Shown piece by piece: positions 12,141 through 23,400 of a stretch of DNA of 64,000 nt. Position numbers and translations under genes: made by a program. Position 1 is the stretch's first letter, and every line of letters starts with the position of its first letter. Under the pieces are notes generated by a model that did not search any database, was not told the DNA's origin, and saw only the letters and a list, made by a program, of their open reading frames with translations. This DNA is from Dama dama (lineage: Eukaryota > Chordata > Mammalia > Artiodactyla > Cervidae): positions 51,982,501-52,046,500 of the forward strand of contig NC_083704.1 of NCBI RefSeq assembly GCF_033118175.1, written 5' to 3'.

Positions 12141-12440
12141 TCTTTTTCCCTTTTAAATTTTATTTTGGTTGTGCTGGGTCCTTGTTGCTTAGTTGCAGTG
12201 TGCAGGGGCTTCTCTTTCATTGAGGTGTACAGGCTTCCCACTGCAGTCACTTCTCTTGTTGTGGAGCACCAGCTCCAGGTACACGGGCTTCAGTAGTCGG
12301 AGCACATGGACTCAGTAATTGTGGCATGTGGGCTTAGTTGCTCCATGGCTTGTGGAATCTTCCTGGACCAGGGATTGAACCTGTGTCCCCTGCACTGGCA
12401 GGTGGATTCTTATCCTCTGTACCACCAGAGAAGTCCCTGA
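12141..12440 (-). mobile_element. CHR-2-type SINE, antisense, inside Tigger1
   Basis: About 300 nt with the T-rich tail at the left and CAGAGAAGTCCC at the right end. TGAAAGGTA-TTT is duplicated on the two sides (about 12,131 and 12,438), marking the target-site duplication. Confidence 0.78.
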
Positions 12441-13148
12441 AAGGTAATTTTTAATAAGATAAGACTTGAAAGTCAAAATTACTCTTTGGTTCATAGGTGG
12501 GATGTTGTTTCAGTGGGAATGAAAGCAACATCAATCTCATACATATCTATCAGAAGTCTTGTGTGACTAGGTACATTGTCAATAAGCAGTAATATTTTGA
12601 AAGGAATCTTTTTTTTCTGAGCAGTAGGTTTCAACAATATGCTTCAAGTGTTCAGTAAACCATTGTTTTAAATAGATGTGCTATCATCCAAGCTTTATTG
12701 TTCCATTTACAAAGTACAGGCAGAGTAGATTTAGCATCATTCTTACGGGCCCTAGGATTTTTGCAAACGTAAATGAGCACTGGCTTTGGCTTAATCTCAC
12801 CAGCTGCAATAGCCCCTAACAAGAGAGTCAGCTTCTCCTTTGAAGCTTTGAGGCCAGCCAATGACTTCTCTCTAGCTATGAATGTTCTCAATGGGATTTT
12901 CTTCCAAGATAAGGCTGTTTTATCTACAATGAAAACCAGTTGTTTAATCACTTTCAGTAATTATCTTGGTTCTCTCTTCTGGATAACTTGCAGCTTCTAC
13001 AGCAGCACTTGCTACTTCTCCTTGCACTTCTTTGGAGAAAGTTCTTTCCTGAAACCTTGTAAACCAACCTCTGCTAGTTTCAACCTTTTCTTTTGCAGCT
13101 TGCTCACCTCTGTCAGCCTTCACAGATCTGAAGACAGGACCTTACTCT

Positions 13149-13280
13149 GGGTTTCCCTGGCGGCTCAGATGGTAAAGAATCTGCCTGCAATGCAGGAGAC
13201 CCGAGAATCCCATGGGCAGAGGAGCCAGGCAGGCTACAGTCTATGGAGTCCCAAAGAATCGGACATGACTGAACGACTGA
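13149..13280 (+). mobile_element. Bov-tA SINE, sense, internally deleted
   Basis: TTCCCTGGCGGCTCAGATGG head joined to GAATCCCATGGGCAGAGGAG, missing the middle of the usual unit. It is the first half of an inverted pair in Tigger1. Confidence 0.8.
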
Positions 13281-13472
13281 CTGTGAAAGTCGCTGTCGTG
13301 TCCGACTCTTTGCGACCCCATGGACTAGACAGTCCTTGGAATTCTTCAGACCAGAATACTAGAGTGGGTAGCCTTTCCCTTCTCTTGTGGATCTTTCCAA
13401 CCCAGGGATCAAACCCAGGCCTCCTGCATTGCAGGAGGATTCTTTACCAGCTGAGCCACAAGGGAAGCAACT
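13281..13472 (-). mobile_element. Bov-tA SINE, antisense
   Basis: Reverse complement of Bov-tA, running from GTCGCTGTCGTGTCCGACTC to GAGCCACAAGGGAAGC. It lies directly against the sense copy at 13,149-13,280. Confidence 0.8.
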
Positions 13473-13507
13473 AACACTTTCACTTTTTTTTCGGGGCCTT
13501 ACTCTAG

Positions 13508-13730
13508 ATTGGTTCCCTGGTGGCTCAGATGGTAAAGCGTCTATCTACAATGCGGGAGACCCAGGTTGGATCCCAGGGTCAGGAAGATTCCCTGGAGAAG
13601 GAAATGGTAGCCCACTCCAATACTATTGTCTGGAAAATCCCATGGACAGAGGAGCCTGGTAGGCTACAGTCCATGGGGTCTCAAAGAGTCGGACACGACT
13701 GAGCGACTCCACTTTACTTTACTTTACTGT
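13508..13730 (+). mobile_element. Bov-tA2 SINE, sense, third copy in the Tigger1 cluster
   Basis: A near-complete unit from GGTTCCCTGGTGGCTCAGAT to GTCGGACACGACTGAGCGAC with an ACTTT-rich tail. Short repeats of CCTTACTCT and TGTAGATTAGG around it show successive insertions at one Tigger1 position. Confidence 0.85.
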
Positions 13731-14072
13731 AGATTAGGCTTTGGCTTAAAGGAATGCTATGGCTAGTTTGATGTTCTTTCCAGACCACTAACACTTTCTC
13801 CACATCAGCAGTAAGACTGTTTCACTTTATCATTTGTACAGTCACGGGATTAACACTTTTAATTTCCTTCAAGAACTCCTTTACATTCCCAACTTGGCTA
13901 ACTGGCCAGAGGCCTAACTTTCAGCCTGTCTCAGCTTTCCACATGCCTTCCTCACTGACCTTAATCACTTCTAGCTTTGGATTTAAAGGAATGTGTGACT
14001 CTTTCCTTTCACTTGAACATTTAGAAGTGACTGAAGGGTTGTTAATTGGACTAATTTCAAAACTGTTGTGTC

Positions 14073-14285
14073 TTGGGACTTTCCTGGTGGTCCACTGGTT
14101 AAGAATCTGCCGTCCGATGCAGAGGACATGGGTTTGATCCCTGGTCAGAGAACTAAGATCCCACATACCTTGGGGCAATGAAGCCTGCACGCTACAGCTA
14201 CTGAGCCCATGCAATGCAAAAAAAACATCCTGAGTGTTGCAACCAAGACCCAGCGCAGCCAAAAATAAATAATATTTTTTTAAAA
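14073..14285 (+). mobile_element. CHR-2-type SINE inside Tigger1
   Basis: Begins GGGACTTTCCTGGTGGTCCA and ends in an AAATAAATAAT tail. ACTGTTGTGTCT is present on both sides (about 14,061 and 14,320) as target-site duplication. It splits the transposase leader. Confidence 0.85.
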
Positions 14286-14698
14286 GAAAATATGTTTAAA
14301 AAACAACAACAACACAATACTGTTGTGTCTCAGAGAAGAGGGAGGCCAAGAAAAGGAAGAGAGATGGGGGAACAGCCAGTCAGTGGAGCAATCAGAACAC
14401 ACATAGCATTACAGGTTAAGTTCTTATATGGGTGCAGTTTGTGGTACTGCAAAACAATTACGATAGTAACATCAGAGATCACTGATCACCATAACAGATA
14501 TAATAATTATCTAAAAATCTGAAATATCCAGAACATCACCAAAATGTGACACAGAAACACAAAGTGAGCAACTGCCATTGGAGAAACAGCACTGATGGAC
14601 TTGCTCCACGCACGGTTGCCGCAGACCTTACATTTGTAAAGAACATGATGTCACAGAGTGCACTAAAGTGAAGCGCAACCAAACACGGTCTGCCTCTA

Positions 14699-16689
14699 TC
14701 CCCGATTTACAGTAGAGGAAACTGGAGCTCCAGGAGGCCGTCACATACTGAGGTCACACAGCTAGGGACGTGCAGGGTTTGAAACCAGGGGCATGTGACA
14801 GAGCCCTGCCCCTGACCCCAGGACCTCCTGCATCTGTGTTAGTCTGCTCGGCATGAGTGTGAGGCCTGCTACACATTTGAGGTGGGACCGAAGCTTGCTG
14901 CTCTGCCAGCAAACCTACTTGACAAGTGGAGGGCTGTCTGCCTGTTTCCAGACCCCCGATCCCAGTGAAAGTGTGACTCTGGGCCCAGCCACTATAGGCA
15001 TTTCTTGGGCCGCCAGGCAGGCCTGATGCCTACCCAACTCTGGGAACAGGTCTGGAGCTGCATGGCTTTCCAGGCAGTTTTGCAGCATCTCCGGTAGCTT
15101 GCTCTTCTGTCTCCTAGGCTCGCCCAGGACCACTCAGCATCAGTCTCCAAGGGGTCCCTCAGAGCCAGGATCTCCACGAGGCAGCAGGGAGTAATAGTGC
15201 CATTTTACAGATGAGGAACTGAGGCCCACCGAAGAAACTCATGGCGGTTACAGTGTGTGGGTGGCGGACTAAACACACACTCCCATTCTTCCTGCCACCC
15301 TCCACTGCCTCTGGCTGAAAAACTACTTATTCCCCCAGCCCACGCTGGAGGAAATGGGGTCTGGGTGCACGGCCCCACCTTGGAGCTACAGAAAGATGGT
15401 GAGAGGCTCTGAATTCACACACCAACTGTATTTCTGTTCCAAACCCACTCTGGACCAACCCAAGGCTGTCTGGGGCCTGGGCAGCAGGGTCCCTAGGCTC
15501 CTCCTCTGGGCCCTCGTGCCCCAGCACAGCCCCTGTCACCCGATGTCTCCCCGACCTGACTGTGAGCCCAAGGGGACAAAGCCCCACTTCTGGACGCACA
15601 GCAGGGACTCAAGCATTTCCTGAGAAGATGGCAGGTGGGGGCAGGGGGGAAGGGGACGCTTGGTCTCTCCGGGGAAGGTTCAACACCCCCCAGCCCCCTC
15701 CTCGGCCAGCACCAGCCCCCCTCCATATCCGACTCCTCTCCCGCTGTGGAAACTTGTACCTCAGCTCAGAAAATGAACTTGCTGGAAGCCAGCTGCTTGG
15801 CTGCCGGGGCCAGCCAATCAGGCTCTGGGGGCACCTCACCTACCACCAGGGACCAGGGCTGGGGGCGCTGGACCTGAAGGACTGGAGGGCGGGCCCTTCC
15901 CAAGGCCTGTGCCCCAAGAGAGACAGACGGGAAGAAACAGGAAGCCGAGAGCAGGCCACTGAGGTGGTGGGGACACAGGCCTGCAGGCTCGGGGGCAGCG
16001 GCCACCCCCCGTTTCCTGGCTGCACGAGGGCACACTGGGGCGAGGCTCTCGACCCCGACCCAGCCACTCGGCATTTTCTCGCTTTTTTCACCTACCTGGC
16101 TCCCCTCCCTGTCCCCAGGGCTCCTGGGGAATAGATTCTAGAACTCAGACACAGACTCCTCTGTGGCAAGGGTGGGGACAAACTTGAGGAGTTAAACTGA
16201 ATAACTCAGGCCCATTGTACAGATGAGGAAACGGAGATTTTGGATGATTAAGTGACATCTGAAAAGCCACATCTTTTGGCTCCTCTGCGATTTGAATCCG
16301 CATCTGCCTGAAGTCTGAGCTGTATTTCCTTCCTCTCCCCTCTTCTCCTCCCCAGTCTAGGCTGGCCTCGCCACCTTTGCTCACGTCTTCTGGCTGGCCC
16401 TTGCACTGTCCTGCTCTTCCACACTTGCCCCTCATTCTTCTGAGATGGACTTTCTGCAGCTGGTCCCATCACCCCAAAGAGACAACTGGGGCTCCCTCAG
16501 CCACCCAGAAAAGTTTTCTGCTTTTGGCCCCCAGCTCTGGAGCCAGAGGAAACCCATAAATACAAACACATTTGCATGAAAGCCCAGGGGTTCTGCATCT
16601 GCAGTTAACAGCTAGGTTTAGCGTCCAAGACAGCTGCCGGAAGTGGAAGCAGCAGCCACCAGCTTCCTGGGACAAATGTGTCCCATCAG
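14699..16689. other. Intergenic stretch between Tigger1 and the PRKCD 3' end
   Basis: Mostly unique, GC-rich sequence with MIR-like pieces near 14,700-14,790, 15,200-15,240 and 16,195-16,300. The open frames at 15,562-16,134 occur in several overlapping frames with no recognisable domain. This is the flank just past PRKCD cleavage. Confidence 0.45.
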
Positions 16690-16710
16690 CCAGGTTGGTA
16701 CCACTTGGTG

Positions 16711-16716
16711 TTTATT
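16711..16716 (-). terminator. PRKCD: PRKCD polyadenylation signal AATAAA
   Basis: TTTATT on the plus strand reads AATAAA on the gene strand, about 555 nt after the stop. It is the only canonical AATAAA I see between the stop codon and this point. Variant signals such as AATATA occur within the AT tract. Confidence 0.65.
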
Positions 16717-16807
16717 TAGACAGACAAATCAAAGCACCTGGTGGTTCAAACACTTTGTGCTCCTTTTTCTTCTGGAGAGGGGGTAGGAGGTGGGGAGGGT
16801 GTGTGTC

Positions 16808-16955
16808 ATATATATATAATATATATATTTTAAAAGATCAACATATCACCAGTCCCCCACATTTCTTCTCTACTGAGCAATATATACAGCCTATATATAT
16901 ATATATATATGTATGTGCATATATATATATAATATATATATAATATATATATTTT
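16808..16955. repeat. AT-alternating simple repeats in the PRKCD 3'UTR
   Basis: Two tracts of alternating A and T (about 16,808-16,832 and 16,885-16,955) separated by about 50 nt of unique sequence. They are likely polymorphic in length and self-complementary. Confidence 0.85.
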
Positions 16956-17271
16956 TCAATAGATAACTACATTCAAGTCATGAAACACAGGATTTACAAT
17001 TTCCCTCTGAGGGCAGAGGAAAAGCAAATTCACACACAATTCACAGAGGAAGTACCATGAAAGCCCAGCTGGACAGGAGCTGAGGCCCCTCTGGGGGACA
17101 CAGGGGGCGGGCAGCAGCAGAAATCACGACAACTGCACGGTTGCTTATCGTGGGGTGCAGGCAGGTGCCGATGAAGTGTGGGCCCCACCTGCGCTGCAGG
17201 GTCGGCAGGCGGTGCTGGCTGACCCAGGCTCCCAGGCTGGGATGGGTTTTTGGGGCACACGTTCGGGAACC

Positions 17272-17430
17272 TCAGTTTTCCAGGAGCCTCTCAAATTTGG
17301 GGTTCACGAAGGAGAAGCCAGCAAATGCTGTTTGGTCCATGGAGTCGATGAGGTTCTTGTCGCTGTAGGAGAGGCGCGGCTTCTCATTCAGGAACTCCTG
17401 GTCGAAGTTGCTGTAGTCTCCGGGTGACTT
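17272..17430 (-). CDS. PRKCD: PRKCD last coding exon (residues 623-674, stop)
   Basis: The acceptor GCTTGCAG precedes AAGTCACCC and the TGA is at 17274-17272. It encodes the V5 tail with turn-motif Ser643 in RLSYSDK and hydrophobic-motif Ser662 in FAGFSFVNP, whose phosphorylation stabilises AGC kinases. The protein ends ERLLEN, as expected for PKC delta. Confidence 0.97.
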   Translation of the reverse strand, partial: KSPGDYSNFDQEFLNEKPRLSYSDKNLIDSMDQTAFAGFSFVNPKFERLLEN

Positions 17431-20400
17431 CTGCAAGCAGAGGGCAGGGGTGTGTAAGCAGGACTCAAAGGGTGTAGGTTCCTGAGGTTCCAGGGACCCA
17501 CCCCTGGGGCCAGAATCCCTGCTGGGCTGGGCCAAGCAGGGCCATCTTTATTGAGAACAGAAAAGGGAGCCTCTCTGCTGGAAGGGGGATGCTGTCACCC
17601 AAGGGGCTGAGGGAAGCCAGCAGGGGGCCTGGAGGAGGACAGGTGGGCATTTGCCCAAGCAGGCACTACAGCCCTGGGCCAAACCCCTCCCACCACCTGT
17701 TTCTGTAGGTCCCACAAGCTCAGACTGGATTTTGCATTTTTAAATGTTTAGGAAAAAAAAGAAAAGGAGAATAAAATTTCATGACATGTGAAAATTAAAT
17801 GAAATTCAATGGTTCAGCATAAATAAAGTTTTATTAGTACACAACCATGCCTATTAACTGATATGCTGCTGTGTCTATAGCAACATCTATGGCCACTTTG
17901 AGACTATCTGGCCTGCAAAGCCTACAATATTTTCTATCAGGCTGTTCACAGGAAAAGTCTGCCAACTCTGCTTCTCAGGGTACAGTGAAAGTGTGATAGA
18001 AAGAGGTCTCAAGCTGGTGGCCCTCAGGCCAAACTGAGTTGCATGCACAACCATTTTGACTAGCCATTAGTTTTAATAGCATTTGAGCCAATTTTTTTTT
18101 TTTTGGCTGCACCACGAGGCTTGTGGGATCTTAGTTGCCTAGCCAGGGACTGAACCTGGGCCCTAGGCAGTGAAAGGTCAGAGTCATAACCATTGGACTA
18201 CCAGGAAATTCCTGAGCCAATATTTTTAAATTAGGCAATATGACATCAAAATCAAGTTTTTGGGACTTCTCAAAACCACGGGTTCAATCCCTGGTTGGGA
18301 AAGTAAGATCCCATGTGCTGTGTGGTACAGCCAAAAAAAAAAAAAAAATCCAGGTTCCTGGCTTCTTTGAAAAACTGACAGAGCAGAGCAGTTTGGGCCA
18401 GTTTCCTGGCAGGTCTGTCCACTCTTGGTGCTGAAACCCCTTGGCCAGCTCATCACAGGCCCCACCTCTTCCCTCCGAGAGGGACTGCTGCTGATTAGCA
18501 CATATGCCTGGTGTTGTTTAAAATCAGTCCACCCCTCTTTCTATCAAAAGCATGACACTAAACGCAGGCTGTGGGATATTCCTGCCTCGCCTGGTAGTAA
18601 TGTGCCCAGTGCAGGAGGCGGCGAGTTTGAGGTCCCTGGAGTTGGGGGAGTTCTCTGCGGTCTTAAGACACAAACACTGGAGCATGTTACACAGGCTGCT
18701 AGGTGGGAACAGTGTCCTCAAGGAACGAGGAGAAGGAAAGGAGAGAAAAAGGAAGGGAGGGAAGAGCTGTGATCAGAGAAGGGCCTTGGCGTCCGACTTC
18801 TGAGAAGCCCAGCCTGCCTCTGCTCTCCTGCTTGCTCCTGGCAGCTTCTCTAGATTCTAGGCTGTTATGTACAGCAACCCTGCTTTCCCTGGAAAGCATC
18901 TGGCCCCAGCCTGGCCGAGCCTCCTCAGCCCTGCCCACATCCCATTTCCTCTCAGACCTACTCCAAACTCGGGACCCTGGCTCCTGCTGCCAGATCCTCC
19001 TCATGGCAACTGATCATGTGTGGCCTTGTGACATCTCTAATACTGATGTCTTTTATCATAAATGATCACCGGCATGCAAGTTCTTATCTCTCTGAGGAGC
19101 TGGGGTCCTCCAGTTCTGAGGCTGGGCCTCCCACTCGGCTGTGCATGCAGCCCAGCTCAGTTCTCTGCACTCAGAAGGCACTCAGCATTTTCAGTATTTA
19201 TGGCAAAATGGATTGAATGGGTGGATGAATAGATGGAGGGAGGGAGGCCTTAACTCTGATTACCAAAGCATACTCCCCTGCACACAGTGGGTGTTAAAGA
19301 ATGTATGGTTGGACTTCCCTGGTGGCGCAGTGGATAAAAATCCACCTGCCAAGGCAGGGGACACGGGTTCAATCCCTAGTCTGGGAAGATTCCACAATAC
19401 CTCAGAGCAACTAAGCCTGTGCACTACAATTACTGAGGTCTGTGTGCCTGGAGCCTGTGCTTCTCAGTGAGAAGCCACCACTATGAAAAGGCCACGCACC
19501 ACAACAAAGAACAGCCCCCCGTTGCTGCAACTAGAGAAAGCCTGCATGACGCAACTAAGACTCAGTGTAACCATAAATAAATAAATGAGAATGTATGGTA
19601 AAGGGTCCTGGATCCACTGTTACCAAATGTTTGTTGAATGACTGACTGACCGAGGAGAGACCATGAGAACACAGGGGTAGAGGCTGTGACTCAGCCTGCC
19701 AGAAGGGTTGGGAAAGCAGATTCATCAGAAGAAGGGAGAGGCGGACAGCATGTAAATGATGCAGGAAGGAGGAAGGGCAAAGCAGGAGGAGCCCACCCAG
19801 GAAGGCAGTAGGGGGCAATGTGGAGTGGCAGCCCCCACTGGAGTGGGATCACGTACCACTTTGGGCTTGAAGGGCGGCTCCACTGCACGTTTCTCCAGCA
19901 GAACCCAGTTGATGGTCTTGAAGAAGGGGTGGATTTTGATGTTCCCTGTCACTCCCAGCCTCTTGTTTATGTCCCGTTCAAGCAGCTGCAACCCAGCAAA
20001 GGAACCTGGTTAGCACCCAAGGGCTGCAGGAAACGGGTTCCTCAGAAAACCCCCAAGCAGGCCCACGGGTACCCGGGCCAGTCTGGCCCAGCCCGGCATC
20101 ACACCCCAGAGCCTCTGGGGTGGAGTCCTCCTCTCTGGTCTCTGCTCCCAAGTCTGCACGGATGGGGGCTGCTGGGACTCTCGGCTGGTGGGATTTGCGA
20201 GTAAAAGCAGTGGTCATTTACTGGGTGTTTACCGTCTGCCTGGCACAGGCCTGAGCATCACACATTAATGTTCCCCCCCCGCCGCCAGAAGTCTGTTAGA
20301 AAGGTTCTCTCCTAGCCTCATTTTGTAGATAAGGAGACAGACTCAGAGTTTAGCCTAGGGTCCGTCTATCTCCTGACCCCAAGCCTGTCACTTCCATGCC

Positions 20401-23400
20401 AGACTGACTCAGCGCAGGGAACCCAGACAGGAGGTCCTGGGATCGCAGCAGGAGGGTGACTGCCCTGGGTGGGTGAGGACCAGAGCATCAGTGAGGCCAC
20501 CATCCCTGAGACAGGGGGCTTCTGGCACTCCCAAGACCTGTTATCTGCCAGCCCCCACCCCAGCCAGCCCCGCCCAGGGCCTCCCACCTTCTCCAGGATG
20601 TCCTTGGACTCCCTGGTGATCCAGCGAGGATAGTACGGCGAGTCAACCCGGATTGACTCGAAGAGTTCGTCTTCATCATCACCATGGAAGGGGGACTGAC
20701 CAATGAGCATCTCGTACAGAAGGACTCCGAAGGACCACCAGTCGACAGAGAATGAGTATTTCAGGCCCTGCAGGATCTGGAGCAGACAAAGTGTCGGAGC
20801 TGAGGGGGCCCCGGAATACAAGCCCCGGCCGGATCTCCTCAGCCTCCCAGCTGCAGCTCAGACATCACCAGTCACGTCCGCCCTGTGGAGGCAAGGTGTT
20901 GGCCGGGGCTGGGAGGGTGCCGCTCACCTCGGGGGCGATGTAGTCAGGGGTGCCGCAGAAGGTGCTGGCCTGTTTGTCCCCGGACATGTTCTCCTTGCAC
21001 ATGCCGAAGTCGGCAATCTTGATGTGGCCGGTGTGGTCCAGCAACACATTGTCCAGCTTGAGGTCCCTGCGGGGAAAGGACAGGAGGACGAGCCGTTAGG
21101 GCCCACTCCCCTCCTCCAGGCAGCTCCCTCCCATGTCCCCACTGTTAGTCTAGCATTCTCCCACAGGGATGGGGGAATGAGGAAGAGGAGGGCAAAGAAG
21201 TGCTAAATACAAGTGCTTCCTGCAAGCTGACTACTGTGTGTTCGACACACACCATCCTACTTCCCTAGAGTGAGTCTAGGCATGGACTGCATGTTATAAT
21301 GTGCATCTCACACCACCTTTTAAAGCCTGGACCCTAGTACTCAGCACACACTGTCCCATGGATTGGTTTTCCACTTGACGACATCCCCTGGCATCATCCC
21401 ACAACAGCACAGAGTCCGGCCTCATCCTTTGGCATAGATACATATGAACGGCAGGATAGGACTGTCATTTGTTGGGTGAGAATTTATGAAACCAGTCCCT
21501 ATGGGTGGAAGTTCAGAGTGCTCGGATGGGGCTTTAGAGGGAGACTCCATAGTGAGGGAGACACCATACCAGTCAGTGCTGCGCTCCCTGCCTGGCACTG
21601 AGTATGCTTGGGGAGTTCCCAGTCCCTGGAGCTGTGCCAGCCTCAGCTAAGGGGCCACAAGGAATTCTAGCAATGGAGTAGGTGGTTTAGGCAAATACCC
21701 AACTAAAAGACCGACTCCATGCAGAGATGGGGCCACAGCTGGACCGGGCCCCATTCAGAGCACTTCAGAGGATATGATGGGGTTGGGGCCTCCCCTCCTA
21801 AACACCCCCCATCTCCCGATCCCCGCACCTGTAAATGATCCCTTTCTGGTGCAGAAACTGTAGTCCACAGACTATCTCAGCCGCATAAAACCTGGATGAG
21901 ACAACACACACACATACAGTGTCCTGAGATTTCTGTGAGCAGCCCCTGCTTCTCCCTAGGTCTTCTTCTGTCCCCCCAGGGACAGGAAATGCTGCGCATA
22001 ACTTCACAGACAACCTGGGCCTCATCAAGTACATCTTGTGTCGGGCAAGTTGGGGCTGGTAGCCAAGACAGGAGAAAAAATTAAGAAGGAAAAAGCTCCA
22101 AAGGAGACCATTCTCTGTCCTAAGAGTGTATGCATTTATACAGATATGCCTATGTGCACACACACAGTTTAGCGGTGCATGCAGGTTTAAGGGCCACCCA
22201 CCTGGGTCCTGCCTTGAACAAGATCCCCACCTGGCTGAGGCCCAAGGAGGGGACAGGATCTGGCATATGACCAGGCTGGGTTCCCAGCCACAGCTCACCC
22301 ACCACCCCTGGCTTCCCACACCGGGCGGGGGATGGCCCTGGCCACCCCAAGTCTCTCCAACCCCAGCTCCAGCCCAGCCTAGCTTCTCCAGGGGCCAAGG
22401 AGAAGGAATGGAAGGCAGACGGGCAGAGGGCTCTTCCCCCCATGGGGCCTCACGTACGTGGCACGGGAGAGCTCGAAGCGGCCTTTGTCCTGGATGTGGT
22501 ACATCAGGTCGCCCCCATTGAGGAACTCCATCACAAAGAACAGGTGGTCCTGCAGTGGGAGCAGGGGGGTGGGAGGATGGTGAGCAGAGGGACAGAAAGC
22601 AAAGGCAGGCACCCTGACAGGATCACCAGGGGCAGGCCCTAACAGGAAGCAGGGAACAACTCTGCGCTGGGGGGCCTGCGGGGGGAAGAATGGCCCTGCC
22701 CGAAGACATCTGAGGACGGGGGATCTCAGCCCTGCCTTAAGTGATCTGAGGAAGAAGAAGGGGCCCTGTTCTGGCGAGTCTCAACGGGAGATGCGGCCCT
22801 GAGCTGAGCAACTGAGGAGGGCTGTGGGCCAGGGGCATTGACAGTGGGTGGGCCAGGCACCTTGGTCTGGAAGGTGCAGAAGAGATGGGTGAGAAATGGA
22901 TGATCCCCGGCGAGCGCCAGCACCCGCTTCTCCACCATGGTGCACTCCACGTCGTCATCGATCAAGACCACATCTTTCTTGAGAGCCTTGATGGCGAAGA
23001 ATTCCTTTTTGCCCTTCAGCTCTGCGAGCAGCACCTGATGGATGTAACACGGGTGCTGAGTAGGGGAGGGCCAGAACCAAGTCCAGGGTGCATGGCCCCA
23101 CCCCACCGGGAAGCGGACAGAGAGGGTGGGAAGCAGGCATCCCCGGGATTCTGGGCTCAGGTGGCTCAGGCTGCCTGCCCCGGGGCCATGGGGCTCTCAC
23201 CTTCCCGAAGCTGCCTTTGCCCAGGACCTTGATGAAGGTGAAGTTGTCAATGCTGCACTTGGTGCTGCTCTCCCAGATCTTGCCGTAGGTCCCAGTTTCT
23301 GCCGAGACACAGCCACTTCCGACTCTGGTCTCTGCCCGGAGGCCCAGAGGGTGGCCCTGCCCTGCTGGATCCCTCCCAACGGAGCGGCCTCCTCTACAGG

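Larger units (their letters stand above)
10286..14696 (-). mobile_element. Tigger1 (pogo/Tc1-mariner) DNA transposon, decayed and nested
   Basis: Both ends resemble the Tigger1 terminal inverted repeats (CAGGCATAACTTGGCGATAT at the left; AAAGTGAAGCGCAACC to GTCTGCCTC at the right) and are flanked by TA (10,284-10,285 and 14,697-14,698). The minus strand carries transposase pieces: SKCSSERKE near 14,020, KLEVIKVSEEGM, and a catalytic-domain block 12,652-12,951 with WNNKAWM. The expected initiator ATG reads GTC near 14,030, and later insertions split the gene. Removing the insertions leaves about 2.4 kb, the length I recall for intact Tigger1. It cannot move. Confidence 0.88.
16690..17271 (-). 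other. PRKCD: PRKCD 3' untranslated region
   Basis: Roughly 580 nt from the stop codon to the expected cleavage point just past the AATAAA at 16716-16711. It contains two AT-alternating tracts (about 16,808-16,832 and 16,885-16,955), which would appear as UA repeats in the mRNA. The end point is inferred from the signal; I cannot see the actual cleavage site. Confidence 0.7.

Noticed and set aside
12773..13474. A 233-codon plus-strand open frame
   Set aside because: It runs antisense through Tigger1 transposase and then through two Bov-tA SINEs, so it is a chance frame over repeats.
1..16689. Possible last exons of TKT, the gene I expect downstream of PRKCD in mammals
   Set aside because: I searched the translated frames for transketolase text and saw none. 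By recall the human genes are about 30 kb apart, beyond this window.
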